64,000 nt of DNA from contig JALJCQ010000014.1 in the NCBI GenBank assembly GCA_023091665.1, positions 992,001-1,056,000 of the forward strand, given 5' to 3'. The translations under genes were made by a program, and so were the position numbers. This document shows positions 32,130 through 42,361 of this stretch, one piece after another. The notes beneath the pieces are model-generated. The model was not told where the DNA came from. It made no database searches and worked only from the letters and a program-made list of their open reading frames with translations. Position 1 is the stretch's first letter. Each line of letters starts with the position of its first letter. The DNA is from Pythium myriotylum. Its lineage: Eukaryota > Oomycota > Peronosporomycetes > Pythiales > Pythiaceae.

Positions 32130-33467
32130 TCACAAACCGCGGTAGTACTCTTCGAGTCCCTTGGCGAACTGCACGATGCCCTGGAAAACGTGCTGTCCAC
32201 TCGGACGAATGACTGACTCGGGCTGAATAAAATCGTCGCCCTCAACCTCAATGGAGATCGTCGCCGTGTGGTTGAACTCAAGGAAAATCGAGTCCAGGAT
32301 CGTGCCGTATGCCGGATAGAGCTGGTCGATTGTCTGGCTCTTGTAGATATAGGTGTTGTTGACTTCCACGGCCTGCTTGATGCTGTCGCAGAGGACTTTG
32401 AGCTTCGAGCCAAACGGTTCAGGGGCCTCTTTCGGCTGATTGCCGAGGGGACGAAGCACGTACCCACCATACGTGTGAATGTCGAGCAGGCCGACAAGAG
32501 GCAGCGACTTGAGGAATGCGTAGAGGCCGGCCGTTTCTGGTTCGCTGAGCGGTGCCGTTCCGGTGTAAGTTTCTTGGAACACGTTGCTTTCGTCCAGATC
32601 AAAGAACTCCTTCGGACCGAAGTTGCGGTTCAGATCGATGCCGTTAGATTTGAGGCCGTTCCAAGGGTAGACAGTGGGTCGGCGGTTCTTTCGCCAAAGA
32701 CGATCGCCTTTCGGGTTGTGCGTGTACAAAAAGCCGTCGAGGTTCAGAATCGGCACGAAGTACCAGTCATACTTGTCGATCAGAGCCGTGAGGTCGGCAT
32801 CCTTGTTACGAAGTCCGTCCAACAGACTAGCAACGGTGTAGAACACAGCGGTCCCCGAGTGCCACTCGCGCGAGTGGATCAAACTCTGTACAAGCACTGC
32901 CTTTTTGCCCGGACCCGTCGAGAGCTTGTACCCAGGAATCGACCGTCCCTCGAACGTCGTCGACACCTGGTCGATCTTAGAAAACACACTCGGGTTCTCA
33001 GACACGAGCTGATCGAAGAAACCGAAGATGGCGTCAGCCGTTCGCCAGCAGTCAAAGAACGCGTGGTCGACGTAGTTGCCAGTGGCGGTCTCTTTCAGAC
33101 GACGAGCCGTGCGGGCGGTACAGGCTGCTGTGGTGGCGACACTCTCGACAAGTAGCTGTGCCGTGTTGACAGGGTCACGCTCCACCTGGATCAGCGGAGC
33201 ACCGCGAGTCGAGCGCAGCGACTTGCTCTGTGGCGTGGCATAGAACTTGTTGATCGAGGTCTCGGTGGCGTAGATGTCGGCATTGATCGCGGTGGCGTCA
33301 CCCGAGACCTTCCATACGTCGAGTTCATTTCCGAACTGGTTGAGCGCGGTGTCGAAGATGGTTTTGGGCACGGTGACGTGGAAGAGTTGTTTGGGTTCTT
33401 GAGTTTGTGCGGCGACTTGAGTGGCCGCGAGGGTGGCGAGGATCGTGGTGGGCGTGAAGAGCTTCAT
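32130..33467 (-). CDS. Secreted M14A metallocarboxypeptidase (copy 5)
   Basis: 445 residues, starting MKLFTPTTILATLAATQVAA. Same domain plan: propeptide, HxxE in LIHSREWHSG, DLNRNFGPKEFF, third zinc His in LDIHTYGGYVLR, YPAYGTILD (lid Tyr, Leu at the CPA-255 position), catalytic Glu in SIEVEGDDF, end LEEYYRGL. Complete. The first ~650 bp match copy 2 nearly base for base. An Inr-like motif CATTCTCCAATTT lies ~32 bp upstream. Confidence 0.95.
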   Translation of the reverse strand: MKLFTPTTILATLAATQVAAQTQEPKQLFHVTVPKTIFDTALNQFGNELDVWKVSGDATAINADIYATETSINKFYATPQSKSLRSTRGAPLIQVERDPVNTAQLLVESVATTAACTARTARRLKETATGNYVDHAFFDCWRTADAIFGFFDQLVSENPSVFSKIDQVSTTFEGRSIPGYKLSTGPGKKAVLVQSLIHSREWHSGTAVFYTVASLLDGLRNKDADLTALIDKYDWYFVPILNLDGFLYTHNPKGDRLWRKNRRPTVYPWNGLKSNGIDLNRNFGPKEFFDLDESNVFQETYTGTAPLSEPETAGLYAFLKSLPLVGLLDIHTYGGYVLRPLGNQPKEAPEPFGSKLKVLCDSIKQAVEVNNTYIYKSQTIDQLYPAYGTILDSIFLEFNHTATISIEVEGDDFIQPESVIRPSGQHVFQGIVQFAKGLEEYYRGL

Positions 33468-33497
33468 GGCAGAGTTCGCGACTTGTGTGTTGGTCGG

Positions 33498-33513
33498 CAA
33501 ATTGGAGAATGCG
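33498..33513 (-). promoter_or_regulatory. Inr-like motif, carboxypeptidase 5
   Basis: Coding strand GCATTCTCCAATTTG, matching the CATTYYNCAWTTT core exactly. Confidence 0.65.
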
Positions 33514-34254
33514 GAAGTTTAGGCATGAGCTTGCTCGCTTGCGCGCTCTGAGGATAGAGAAGGCACTGGATCTCACCCACGTCAACGACGTCCCGAGCGA
33601 GTACTAATCAATCGTTCATTCCAGGCTGGAGAAGTGTTCGCGAGTGGTACATCTTGAACATGGAGTTCATACAGTATTGATTCAAGGTCCGAAACAAGAC
33701 ATGTAGCGTGCACTTTCCATGTTTGCTGATAGCTGTAGCACAAGACCGACAGATCCTTGAGTTCTCTTCCATGCGTCTGATTACAGCGTTAGCACACTGA
33801 ACGTGGGGACAATCGGGGTCGCAAGAGCTACGGTGTTGAGCGAACGCAGAGCTTTTTCCAGAGCATTGGAGATCTGGATGACCACAGATCGTCCGCACGA
33901 TCTTGGCTGCAAGCGCATTTAACTTTCGTATCGACTCGATATCAAATACACACCAAACTTGCCTTTGATTGGGAGGGTGTCCGAGACCTGTCATGCGGAT
34001 CGACTGATGTAGATCCACAGCAACAACTTGAGAGCGCAGCGTTCTTCGCTGATGTCACCAGTAATCTGGACGAAGTGGGAAAGAAAGGTGTGATTCCCAA
34101 CGAGATGAGAAGTTTATCTTTTCGGAACGGCACAGTGCACTTTGTTCAAGCGAATTAACTTCGCTACTGTCGTACTTTCAAAACTAACACAGGCCTAAGC
34201 CTGCGACTCCGATTCACGAACACACCGAGATGGAGCTCCAGGCAACACCATAAC
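33514..34254. other. Intergenic with a Cys-rich open frame
   Basis: A 136-codon minus-strand frame (33608-34018) has several Cys and His residues (CSGKSSAFAQHRSSC, then CDPDCPHVQC and ICRSCATAISKHGKC), a little like zinc-binding repeats, and an adjacent frame continues to 34133. It could be part of a short spliced gene, but I see no convincing start or splice pattern. Confidence 0.35.
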
Positions 34255-35565
34255 TTAGCTGTAGTAGGTGGTGAGCTCACGAGCGAACTGGGCCACGCCC
34301 TGGAACACGTGCAGACCACCCGGGCGGATCACCGTCGCCGCCGGCGTGAAGCTGTTACCCTCCATCTCGAAGCTCAGCGTCGCCGTCTTGTTGAACTCGA
34401 GGAAGATCGAGTCCATGAACGATCCGTACGCGAGGTACAGCTGAGCAGCCGTCTGGCTCGTGTACGTGTACGTGTTGCCGACCTCGATAGCCTTCTTGAC
34501 GTTGTCACCGAGCGTCTTGAGCTTAGCGCCGTACGGAGCAGCAGCCTGGGCCTGCTGGTTGCCGAACGGACGGAGCACGAGGTTCGAGTAAGCGTGGATG
34601 TCAAGCGCACCAGCGAGCGGCAGCGTCTTCAGGTACGAGTAGAGACCGGCAGTCTCCGGCTCAGAGAGAGGAGCCGAGCCGGGGTACGTCTCAGCCGTCG
34701 GGCCCTCACCACCAAGGCCGAAGTACTGTTGTGGGCCCCAGTTGCGGTTCAAGTCCACGCCGTACGTCGAGCCCGAAATGCGACGACGGTTCTTGCGCCA
34801 CAGACGCGCCGACGACGACGTCGACGAGTGCGTGTAGATGTAACCATCGAGGTTCACGATTGGCACGAACACCCAGTCGTACTTGTCCACCAACGGCTTC
34901 AGCGACGCATCGTTGTTGCGCACACCATCCAACAGAGCCGCGATCGAGTAGAACGTCGTCGAGCCGGCGTGCCACTCACGAGCGTGGATCAGACCCTGCA
35001 CGTAGATCACCTTCTTGCCCGAGCCCGTCGAGATCTTGTACGACGGAATCGAACGACCCTCAATCGTCGTCGACACCTTGGCCGTCTTGGAGAAGATCGT
35101 CGGGTTCTCGCTCACCAGCTTGTCCAAGAACGCGAACACCTCGTCGGCCGTACGCCAACAGTCGAAGAACGCGTTGTCCGTGTACTTGGTCACCGCCGTC
35201 TCCTCGAGGTGGCGCGACGTCGCCGCCGTGCACGTCGCCTGGACGGCAGCAAGCGTGTCGATCGTCTTCTGCACGCCCACAGCATCGCGCTCCACCTTGA
35301 TCAGCTGGTTGCCCTGCGCCGTGCGCAGCAGCTTGCTGCCTGGAGTGGCGTAGAACTTGTTGATGGACGCCTCGGTCGCGAAGATGTCGGCCTTGATGTT
35401 GGCGCCGTCAGCCGAGGCCTCCCAGATGTCGAGCTCATCGCCGAACTTGTTGAGCGCCGTGTCGAAGATGGTCTTGGGCACGTTGACGTGGTAGAGTTCC
35501 TTGGCGGCCTCCTGGGCGGCGGTCTGGCCTGCAACGAGCGCAGCGACGAGAGCGAAGATCTTCAT
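34255..35565 (-). CDS. Secreted M14A metallocarboxypeptidase (copy 6)
   Basis: 436 residues, starting MKIFALVAALVAGQTAAQ, in opposite orientation to its near-twin copy 3. HAREWHAGS zinc motif, DLNRNW (Trp where most family members have Phe), third His in LDIHAYSNLVLR, lid Tyr with Met at the CPA-255 position (LYLAYGSFMD), catalytic Glu in SFEMEGNSF, end TTYYS. The central block (NWGPQQYFGLGG, then ETYPGSAPL and QQAQAAAPYG) differs from copy 3 while flanks are near-identical, as expected of gene conversion. An exact Inr core lies ~25 bp upstream. Confidence 0.96.
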   Translation of the reverse strand: MKIFALVAALVAGQTAAQEAAKELYHVNVPKTIFDTALNKFGDELDIWEASADGANIKADIFATEASINKFYATPGSKLLRTAQGNQLIKVERDAVGVQKTIDTLAAVQATCTAATSRHLEETAVTKYTDNAFFDCWRTADEVFAFLDKLVSENPTIFSKTAKVSTTIEGRSIPSYKISTGSGKKVIYVQGLIHAREWHAGSTTFYSIAALLDGVRNNDASLKPLVDKYDWVFVPIVNLDGYIYTHSSTSSSARLWRKNRRRISGSTYGVDLNRNWGPQQYFGLGGEGPTAETYPGSAPLSEPETAGLYSYLKTLPLAGALDIHAYSNLVLRPFGNQQAQAAAPYGAKLKTLGDNVKKAIEVGNTYTYTSQTAAQLYLAYGSFMDSIFLEFNKTATLSFEMEGNSFTPAATVIRPGGLHVFQGVAQFARELTTYYS

Positions 35566-35587
35566 GGCGGACTGTGGCTGAGAACGC

Positions 35588-35603
35588 GAATTGCGGAATG
35601 AGG
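35588..35603 (-). promoter_or_regulatory. Inr-like motif, carboxypeptidase 6
   Basis: Coding strand CCTCATTCCGCAATTC, an almost full match to GCTCATTYYNCAWTTT, 23 bp before the start codon. Confidence 0.7.
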
Positions 35604-36764
35604 ATCATGTCCTTGGTTCGCGAGACGGATTCTCGTCCGGCAGTATGACGCATCCGGATGAGAATGGAGCAATCGAAGAGGAGCAAGATCGCTGGGCGTC
35701 TGAGTCATGGAACGGACTTCCTCCGGATGGTTTGGTCGGAGTTTGAAGCCTCGACGTTCTCAGACAAAGAAGACAACTGCACGTGCTGTACTGTTTCTAT
35801 GGTGTGGATCGTCTCTCGAACTGGCGGCCATATAAGCTCGGGATGACAGCTTTTCGAAGTTCCACTTTGTCGTGGTTTCCATCTCCATCATCACTCGGAT
35901 AGTGGCACGCGACAAAGTGCCTCCCGGCTCACCGTAAAATTGCTGCTGGAACGTCGACGTTTGACGCCGACGATTCGAAGATCCGTGCTCCTGGATATTT
36001 GCAAGCGATCGGTTTAAACTGAGTCAGCTTCCATGTACTCAGGTCCAAGATCGCTGGCGACCTATCGGCCCACAATGCGACAGCCAGTTAGCGTCGAGAC
36101 CTTCTCGTCGTCACGAGATCTTTCGGAATCCAGAAGATCTGGGACCCACCCCGCGAGCAGACAGTCTTCGAACACGGAGACCAGGTTTTTACTAATTATT
36201 AGTCGCAGATTCGAGCTTGCGAATTACAGTGTTTCGGTACAGTACAGAAAGACCTCGCACTCGTGCCATATTGCTGCGGCGAGTGCACCGAAACACTCGC
36301 CGAACCATGCAGCACCGCCTCCTCTGTAAAAAGCGGAGACCTTGAGGCACGCGAAAGAATCGAGAAGCGCAAATGGGCAGACTTGTGTCGCTGGGCCGTG
36401 GGACGCCGCGCTCTCGCTTTCGTTTTCGTTGTGTGGAGAGAGCGTGCACGAGGGTGGGAGCACCATCCAGATTGAGGATCCACGAGTTCTGATAACCCTC
36501 CGGCTCTCTTGACCAAACCTCAATCGAAAGGAAGAGTGGGACGACTTCCACTCCAAAGGTTTTGCCAAATTTCTTTCGCTATATTTTAGGAAAGCACGTG
36601 CTCCAGGATTTGATATGGGTACAGATCGTCTGGTGAGAATGGCAACAGCAGCCATGAGGAGGCTCATTTCCAAAGGGGAGTTTTCATTAACATGCAACAC
36701 CGCGCAATCCAAAACTACTACTGCCGCACGAAACTACTACGCAGCAACAGAACAGCGAGCGAAC
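35604..36764. other. Intergenic, nothing recognised
   Basis: 1.2 kb between copies 6 and 7. A 162-codon minus-strand frame around 36224-36712 overlaps other frames and shows no domain; I do not call it. Confidence 0.5.
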
Positions 36765-38084
36765 TTAAGCATAGTAGGCCTTCAGCTCCTTGGCGAACTG
36801 GATGAGGCCCTGGAACACGTGGAGACCACCCGGGCGGATGGCCGACTCGGGCTGCACAAAGCTGGTGCCCTCCATCTCGAACGTCACCGACGCAGTCTTG
36901 TTGAGCTCCGAGTAGATGGCATCCGTGAAGGTGCCGTAGCACAAGTAGAGCTCGGCCGACGTCTGGCTCGTGTACTTGGCCGTGTTGCCGGCCATCGTGG
37001 CCTTGGCAACGTTGTCGCCAAGCGTCTTGAGCTTGGGGCCCCACGGAGCCGGAGCCTCAGCGCGCTGGTAACCGAACGGACGAAGCACGAGGCCCGAGTA
37101 GGAGTGGATGTCCACGGCACCCTTGAGGTTGGGGAGCTTGGAGAGGAACGCCCACGTGCCAGCGGTTTCCGGCTCACTGAGCACGGCAGTGCCCGGGTAA
37201 GTCTCCGAGGACTTGCCGTCACCAGCCTTACCAAAGTAAGCGGCAGGGCCGTAGTTGCGGTTAAGGTCCACGCCGTAGGTGGAGGTGCCGGTCTGGCGGC
37301 GGTTCTTGCGCCAGAGACGCGTCGTGGTCCACGTGAACAAGTTGCCGTCGATGTTGAGGAGCGGCACGAAGTACCAGTCGTACTCATCGAAGATGGCCTT
37401 GATAGTGGCATCGCCGCTCTTGAGACCGTCCAAGAGCGCGGCAACGGCGTACTGGGTCGTGCTGGCCGCGTGCCACTCGCGCGCGTGGATGCCGCCCTGC
37501 GTGTAGAGCGACTTCTTGTTGGACCCACCGGTCGAGATCTTGAACGCAGGGATGCTGCGGCCCTCGATGGTCGTCGCGACCTGGCTGATCTTGCTGATCA
37601 GGGTCGGGTTCTCGGACACGAGCGTGTCGAAGAAGGCAAACACCTCATCCGGCTTGCGCCAGCAGTCAAAGTAGGCGTTCTGGACGTAGCTCGTCGCGAG
37701 CGGGAGAGCCTCGAGCCAGCCAGCCGTGCGGGTGCTGCAAGCAGCGCGAACTTCAGCGCGCTCAGCAAGGAAGTCGGCCGTGTTGACAGGGTCACGCTGG
37801 ATCTCGATCGAGGTCATCAACGGGGAGATGCCGCTGCTGGCAGGCTGCAGAGCCTGGAACTTGGCCATGGTCGAGTCAAGCGCGTAGACGTCAGCCTGCA
37901 CCCTGTCACCGGCGAGCGGCTCGGCCTTCCAGACGTCCAAGTCATCGCCAAACGTGGCGACGGCCTTGTCGAACACAGCCTTTGGGACCGTGACGTGGAA
38001 GAGCTGCTTCGGGGCCTCTTCGGCCGAGACGATAGCACCGCTGAGCGCGGCAGCGACGAGGGCGATCGAGTAGAAGATCTTCAT
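36765..38084 (-). CDS. Secreted M14A metallocarboxypeptidase (copy 7, diverged)
   Basis: 439 residues, starting MKIFYSIALVAAALSGAIVS. Propeptide LFHVTVPKAVFDKAVATFGD onward. Zinc ligands H200/E203 (GIHAREWHAAS); DLNRNY (Tyr instead of Phe); third zinc His in VDIHSYSGLVLR; lid Tyr with Thr at the CPA-255 position (LYLCYGTFTD), which is smaller and polar; catalytic Glu in TFEMEGTSF; end KAYYA. More diverged than copies 2-6, so an older duplicate. An Inr-like motif is present upstream. Complete and probably active. Confidence 0.95.
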   Translation of the reverse strand: MKIFYSIALVAAALSGAIVSAEEAPKQLFHVTVPKAVFDKAVATFGDDLDVWKAEPLAGDRVQADVYALDSTMAKFQALQPASSGISPLMTSIEIQRDPVNTADFLAERAEVRAACSTRTAGWLEALPLATSYVQNAYFDCWRKPDEVFAFFDTLVSENPTLISKISQVATTIEGRSIPAFKISTGGSNKKSLYTQGGIHAREWHAASTTQYAVAALLDGLKSGDATIKAIFDEYDWYFVPLLNIDGNLFTWTTTRLWRKNRRQTGTSTYGVDLNRNYGPAAYFGKAGDGKSSETYPGTAVLSEPETAGTWAFLSKLPNLKGAVDIHSYSGLVLRPFGYQRAEAPAPWGPKLKTLGDNVAKATMAGNTAKYTSQTSAELYLCYGTFTDAIYSELNKTASVTFEMEGTSFVQPESAIRPGGLHVFQGLIQFAKELKAYYA

Positions 38085-38105
38085 TGCGGCTTGTGGAGCT
38101 GGGAA

Positions 38106-38121
38106 CAAATTGCAAAGTGAG
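38106..38121 (-). promoter_or_regulatory. Inr-like motif, carboxypeptidase 7
   Basis: Coding strand CTCACTTTGCAATTTG, one mismatch from CATTYYNCAWTTT, ~22 bp upstream of the start. Confidence 0.6.
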
Positions 38122-39270
38122 AACGACGATGGCGAGAAGAAATTGGAGCCGTCAAGAGGAGCATGAAGAGAGCGTTGGGGGTCCCCGACTCACTTGCACT
38201 CGGTTGCCATCTTGGACAGCCCTCGTGCGCCCCAGCGGTGGTCACTAAGAGAGCCGGAGTCAGGTTTGGATCCTCCACCGCAACTGCTCTCCTTGAAGCT
38301 CATTCTTCCATTCTCCAAGCGTCACTCTCGACTTCAACACGACTGAGTCGAAGCCAGAAAGGGCGAGTACAGACTTGTTTTCTGCGCGGCAAAATTCTGT
38401 CGCTGCGATTGAGGGTCCAGATATTCGGCAAGGTTGGCGACCTGAGTTGACCGAACGTTGCTTCCGTGGGGTCGTTTCACCCCCAAGGTCCCAGGATACG
38501 AATCAAATTGCCACGCACTTTCCTTCGAGCACTCGCTACCCATCCAGCTCAAATGGATGGGTCGCACGAGACAGGTCACTTCTGGTTCTCTCGTGAACTT
38601 GCACTGAAAAGAAGTGCAGTCACTTGACCATTTCACATTGCGTGGCCAATCCTTTCAATTATCAAAGTGCGCCTCTCTCTATGTGTCCGTGTATCATATC
38701 GCAACAAGGATGCAGACACATCGAATATTCGACACTATGCTACAGTTCGATCGAATCACCAGCCGTTGATATTACTCGGTATAAGTGTACAAGCAGTGGT
38801 CGATCGGTTGGAGTGCGTAGGAGGACGGTGGGTCCCGTGCCATAACACCTTGTACTCAGTCGTTATGAAATGGAATTGTGTGTATAAATCGAGTGTCCTG
38901 CCATCTCCGATAGGATGATATTACTCAGACTGAGCAAACTGACACTGTGGTCGGCAGTGCTTCGGAGGGACCTTGGAACGGTGGATGATGAGAGATGGTA
39001 AACGCCGAAGTGAAAACTGATGAGGATCGCACCCTTTGGATCTGATTACGGGTTCGTTCCTTGAAGTGACCGGCCATTGCTTGCACAACTCGACTAAATC
39101 CACATGTGATGGCGCATCATGGGATAGTGTGTACTGCACAAACAGTACACGATAGTGTAGTCGAGGTCTTGGTGGCGGTAGACACCAGCAATGAGGACAG
39201 CTCGGATCAAAGTATTGATCGTTGGTTTAGATATTTATACCATCCGAGTTAACTCTGTGGTACTAGCCGT
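38122..39270. other. Intergenic, nothing recognised
   Basis: 1.15 kb between carboxypeptidase 7 and the membrane-protein gene. No gene, repeat or RNA seen. Confidence 0.5.
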
Positions 39271-40074
39271 TCAGGCTGCGCTCTTCTCGCTTCGGCTCAC
39301 CATGAGTGAGAGCAAGATCGTGAGGATCGTCGCACCAATGACTGCGAGCTGTACAGCGGCTTCCTGAACACTGTCATGGACCCGTTCGATAGAAGAGCTC
39401 TGCCACGTCGAGTTCTTGGCCGACACGATGACGAGAATCCAGACGCCAACGAGCCCCAACGCACAGTCTTCGTAAAAAACAACACCCCAGTTTGCCACGA
39501 GGCTGAACACGCCGAGTAGCGCCGTGTAGGAAGAGAACGACAAACACGTCTGGAAGAATTTCTGCATCGCCATGGCCACGTGCTCGACCATCGCGTAGGC
39601 TGTCCAGGCCGTGTACAGCACGAGCCCGAGCTCTGTCGTGAGGTACCTCGGGATGTTGAATGGCTGGTCGTGGTGCTGCTCACGGGCCACGAAGATGACA
39701 AACAGATACAGCGTCCAGAGTGCGACCCACTGGATGCCCGAGGCGAGCGCCGCGACGTACACCCACCCATTCGCGAGGGTCCACGTCTCGAGGCAGTTGG
39801 CCGCGAACGCCGCCGACAGCAACAGCCGCAGCAGATGCGGGTGCGGCGCCTCGGCGAAGAGCGAGGAAGACGGCGCGACCACGTCACAGACGATGACGAG
39901 ACTGAGCAGCAGGTAGACGGCCGTCCAGGTGCCGACTGCGAGCCGCGGCGCCGGGGACACGAGCGTGTCGTGGCGGCGGCTCACGCGCCGCAGCCTGTGC
40001 GCCCACGCGAAGTGGAGCGAGAGCTGCAGCGCGAAGAGCGCGGCGTTGGCGAGCGCGAGAGCCGCGACGGCCAT
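39271..40074 (-). CDS. Multispanning membrane protein, unknown function
   Basis: 267 residues from MAVAALALANAALF. Several hydrophobic helices are evident: near the N-terminus (LALANAALFALQLSLHFAW), TWTAVYLLLSLVIVCDVV, GIQWVALWTLYLFVIFV, TALLGVFSLVANWGVVFY, LGLVGVWILVIV, and at the C-terminus LAVIGATILTILLSLMV, so roughly six to seven spans. The short tail ends SRSEKSAA. An in-frame Met 46 codons upstream would add a polar leader; I prefer the internal start. I do not recognise the family. Neighbours: a mannosyltransferase gene in the same direction 240 bp upstream. Confidence 0.7.
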   Translation of the reverse strand: MAVAALALANAALFALQLSLHFAWAHRLRRVSRRHDTLVSPAPRLAVGTWTAVYLLLSLVIVCDVVAPSSSLFAEAPHPHLLRLLLSAAFAANCLETWTLANGWVYVAALASGIQWVALWTLYLFVIFVAREQHHDQPFNIPRYLTTELGLVLYTAWTAYAMVEHVAMAMQKFFQTCLSFSSYTALLGVFSLVANWGVVFYEDCALGLVGVWILVIVSAKNSTWQSSSIERVHDSVQEAAVQLAVIGATILTILLSLMVSRSEKSAA

Positions 40075-40316
40075 GGGCGAGCTTGTCAAATCCGACTGCC
40101 TGATCCTTGCGCTCTTCAAAAGCTCTTTCTCCTGTGGAAATGCATACTCATTCATCAGAGAACAGAGGGAGATCTCTAAATGCGCAACAAAACCGCAACT
40201 TGGTGACAACATAAGCTACGACCACCTTAATGCAAATGGGATGACTCGCTGCTACCGAAACGCAAACAAAACCGGCCGTCTCTATTGTCCACACAGCCCG
40301 TGGCGGCGTGGCAGCT

Positions 40317-41738
40317 TCAGAGCGTGTCCTCGCTCTTGTGCTGCCAGCGCTCGACGATCTTGTAAAACTTTTGGCGTCGACGAAAGCTGTCGAGCTCGCG
40401 CTCGGTGAGTCGCACTCGGCTGACGTCGGTCAGACACTCCTGAGCGAGACTCTTCTCGTAGGACCCAGCAAAGTGGTCAGCCACCTTGGCATCGCTTCGG
40501 TAGAGGGCCTCTTTGTCAGGGCTCCAGACCGCGATGTGATCGCTGTTGATGTACAGAGCCGGGATGTCGTCCTCGCTCTTAACACTTGGGTTCACCACTG
40601 GGTAGAAGTGGAGAGTATCACCACACAAGGCCTTCTCCTTGGCGCGCCAGTCGACACCTATCGAGCCGACACTAAAATCGGAAAAGGAATAGTCTGAGTC
40701 GGCGACTTCGCAAGCGAGAAAATAGAGCTCCTTGTCGCCGTACGAGGGAGGCCGGTACGCGTGACTCCTGGTCACAAATGACGCGAGAATCGCCGTCGCG
40801 CGTTGTTGCTTCACTTTGCTCCATAGGAGAAGCGAAGAGTCGGCGTGGTAGCCTGATTGGAGTCTCCACGCTGCGGTTGACTTGAGGTACTCGCTCGGCT
40901 CCCCAGTTCTTCGAAACGACCGTTCTTCTGCCCCCGTGGTTGGGCGATGCTGGCCATGCTTCAGCGCCATCTTCGAGTCATCGGTCGCGCGAGAGACATG
41001 CGGCAGCCTCTGAAACGGAGAGCGATTGAACTTCTCGACGAATTCGTGAAGGCGAGACCGGCTCGGTTGGTTGTGGAGCCTTTCCGACAGAAAGTCGTCG
41101 CCGAACGCGATGCGATCCGGGAAGAACAGTGTGCCAGTCGCGACGAACTTGTCGAGTTCCCATAGACTCATGGGGTTCTGCAGGAAGAGTGTGTCTGCAT
41201 CCATCATCATGAGCTCTTGAAAGCGGGAGAACACGAGCGCGATGACCTTGATGTCGAACGAGCGGAAGCGCTTGCGACAGACGTCGACGTCGTCGCAAAA
41301 GAGCGGCACGCCATAGCCAAACGGGCCGACTTCCACAGCTTGCGCGGCTTCCACGCAGACGTCGTACACGCGCACGTTGAGCTTGTCGTCCTGCTCGAGC
41401 TTGTCGATGAACTTGTCACTGAGGTCGCCGCAGTGGGGGACCTCGATGGGCAGGTCGATCTGCATCGCGCGCAGCTCCATGATGAGCGAGACGCCGAGCA
41501 GCGCGATGCCGTCGAAGAGCGGCAGGACGATGCCGCGGTGCTCGGTCATCGGCTTGGCCGCGAGCTCCCAGAGCGTCGCGGCGACTTGCTGGCGCGAGCG
41601 CGTGATGACCCAGAGCGAGAGCAGGTTGCCGAGCAGCAGCACGGCGCCGAGCGCGACGGTGAGCACCATCCACTGGCGCGCCGAGGGCAGGCGCCACACG
41701 TCCTGGCGCTTGAAGACGCGGCGCGGGACGGCGCGCAT
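40317..41738 (-). CDS. Golgi alpha-mannosyltransferase, GT71 (MNN1-like)
   Basis: 473 residues, type II membrane protein: short basic cytosolic tail, one membrane anchor at about 24-45 (VLTVALGAVLLLGNLLSLWV), then a lumenal catalytic domain. Family marks: GIVLPLFDGIALLGVSLIME, LPIEVPHCGD, the metal/nucleotide-binding DxD as DAD at 180-182 (LMMMDADTLFLQNP), and FFPDRIAFGDDF. GT71 enzymes transfer alpha-1,3-mannose to glycans in the secretory pathway. Divergent from a paralog that starts 623 bp away, ~50% similar by eye. Complete. Confidence 0.88.
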   Translation of the reverse strand: MRAVPRRVFKRQDVWRLPSARQWMVLTVALGAVLLLGNLLSLWVITRSRQQVAATLWELAAKPMTEHRGIVLPLFDGIALLGVSLIMELRAMQIDLPIEVPHCGDLSDKFIDKLEQDDKLNVRVYDVCVEAAQAVEVGPFGYGVPLFCDDVDVCRKRFRSFDIKVIALVFSRFQELMMMDADTLFLQNPMSLWELDKFVATGTLFFPDRIAFGDDFLSERLHNQPSRSRLHEFVEKFNRSPFQRLPHVSRATDDSKMALKHGQHRPTTGAEERSFRRTGEPSEYLKSTAAWRLQSGYHADSSLLLWSKVKQQRATAILASFVTRSHAYRPPSYGDKELYFLACEVADSDYSFSDFSVGSIGVDWRAKEKALCGDTLHFYPVVNPSVKSEDDIPALYINSDHIAVWSPDKEALYRSDAKVADHFAGSYEKSLAQECLTDVSRVRLTERELDSFRRRQKFYKIVERWQHKSEDTL

Positions 41739-42361
41739 GGTCTCTAATAAGCCTCTCGCGTCGTGCTCGCTGAGATGGATTGCGACTGTTTACTGCCGCG
41801 AGCGAACCTACGACCAGCAGCTATCATGACCTCCATCCGCGAACCTAAGAAAGTTCGCATCGCGCTTCCACCAAGGACAGCCTCGTCGGCGAGTAATCGT
41901 GGGCCTCACGGCGGTCTGGGACGACGTCGAGTGGCCACGGACGGTCTCTCTTCGGCATGGTCTCCGATGTGGTATTACTAGTGATGAGTATTAGTACTAG
42001 TCGGTCGTCGCTCCGTTTCAGTGGAGACGATCCGGAGAGCGCGTGCGAGTCTCAGGATAGAGAGAGAGAGAGTGAGAGAGAGAGCGACTCGGTGGCGTCT
42101 CGCGTCCTCTGGCCTCGGCTCGATTGGAAGGCAGCGTGGTGACGCGCGATCGATGACGCTCTGCGGGCAACGTGCCCTCAATACAGGAACTGAGACCGCG
42201 AGGGGTTGAAGCATGGCATCGATTAGCAGCCTCGGGCCAATCAGCGGGCTCCAACTCAGTCATGCCTGCGACAAATGGCAGGATTTGCCGTCCGTCGCCT
42301 GTCGTCACAGCAGGACAGTTCCCGCCATTCACCGAGTGCACTGTGCTCGTGCTCAGACTCG
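41739..42361. promoter_or_regulatory. Shared upstream region of the divergent GT71 pair
   Basis: 623 bp between two start codons pointing away from each other, so it should carry both promoters. There is a short GA-rich run (42057-42085). No Inr match found. Confidence 0.5.

Noticed and set aside
36224..36712. 162-codon minus-strand frame
   Set aside because: No recognisable family, overlaps three other frames, atypical codon use; left as intergenic.
42057..42085. GA-rich run upstream of the second GT71 gene as a possible regulator
   Set aside because: A short low-complexity GAGA tract; no evidence of function.
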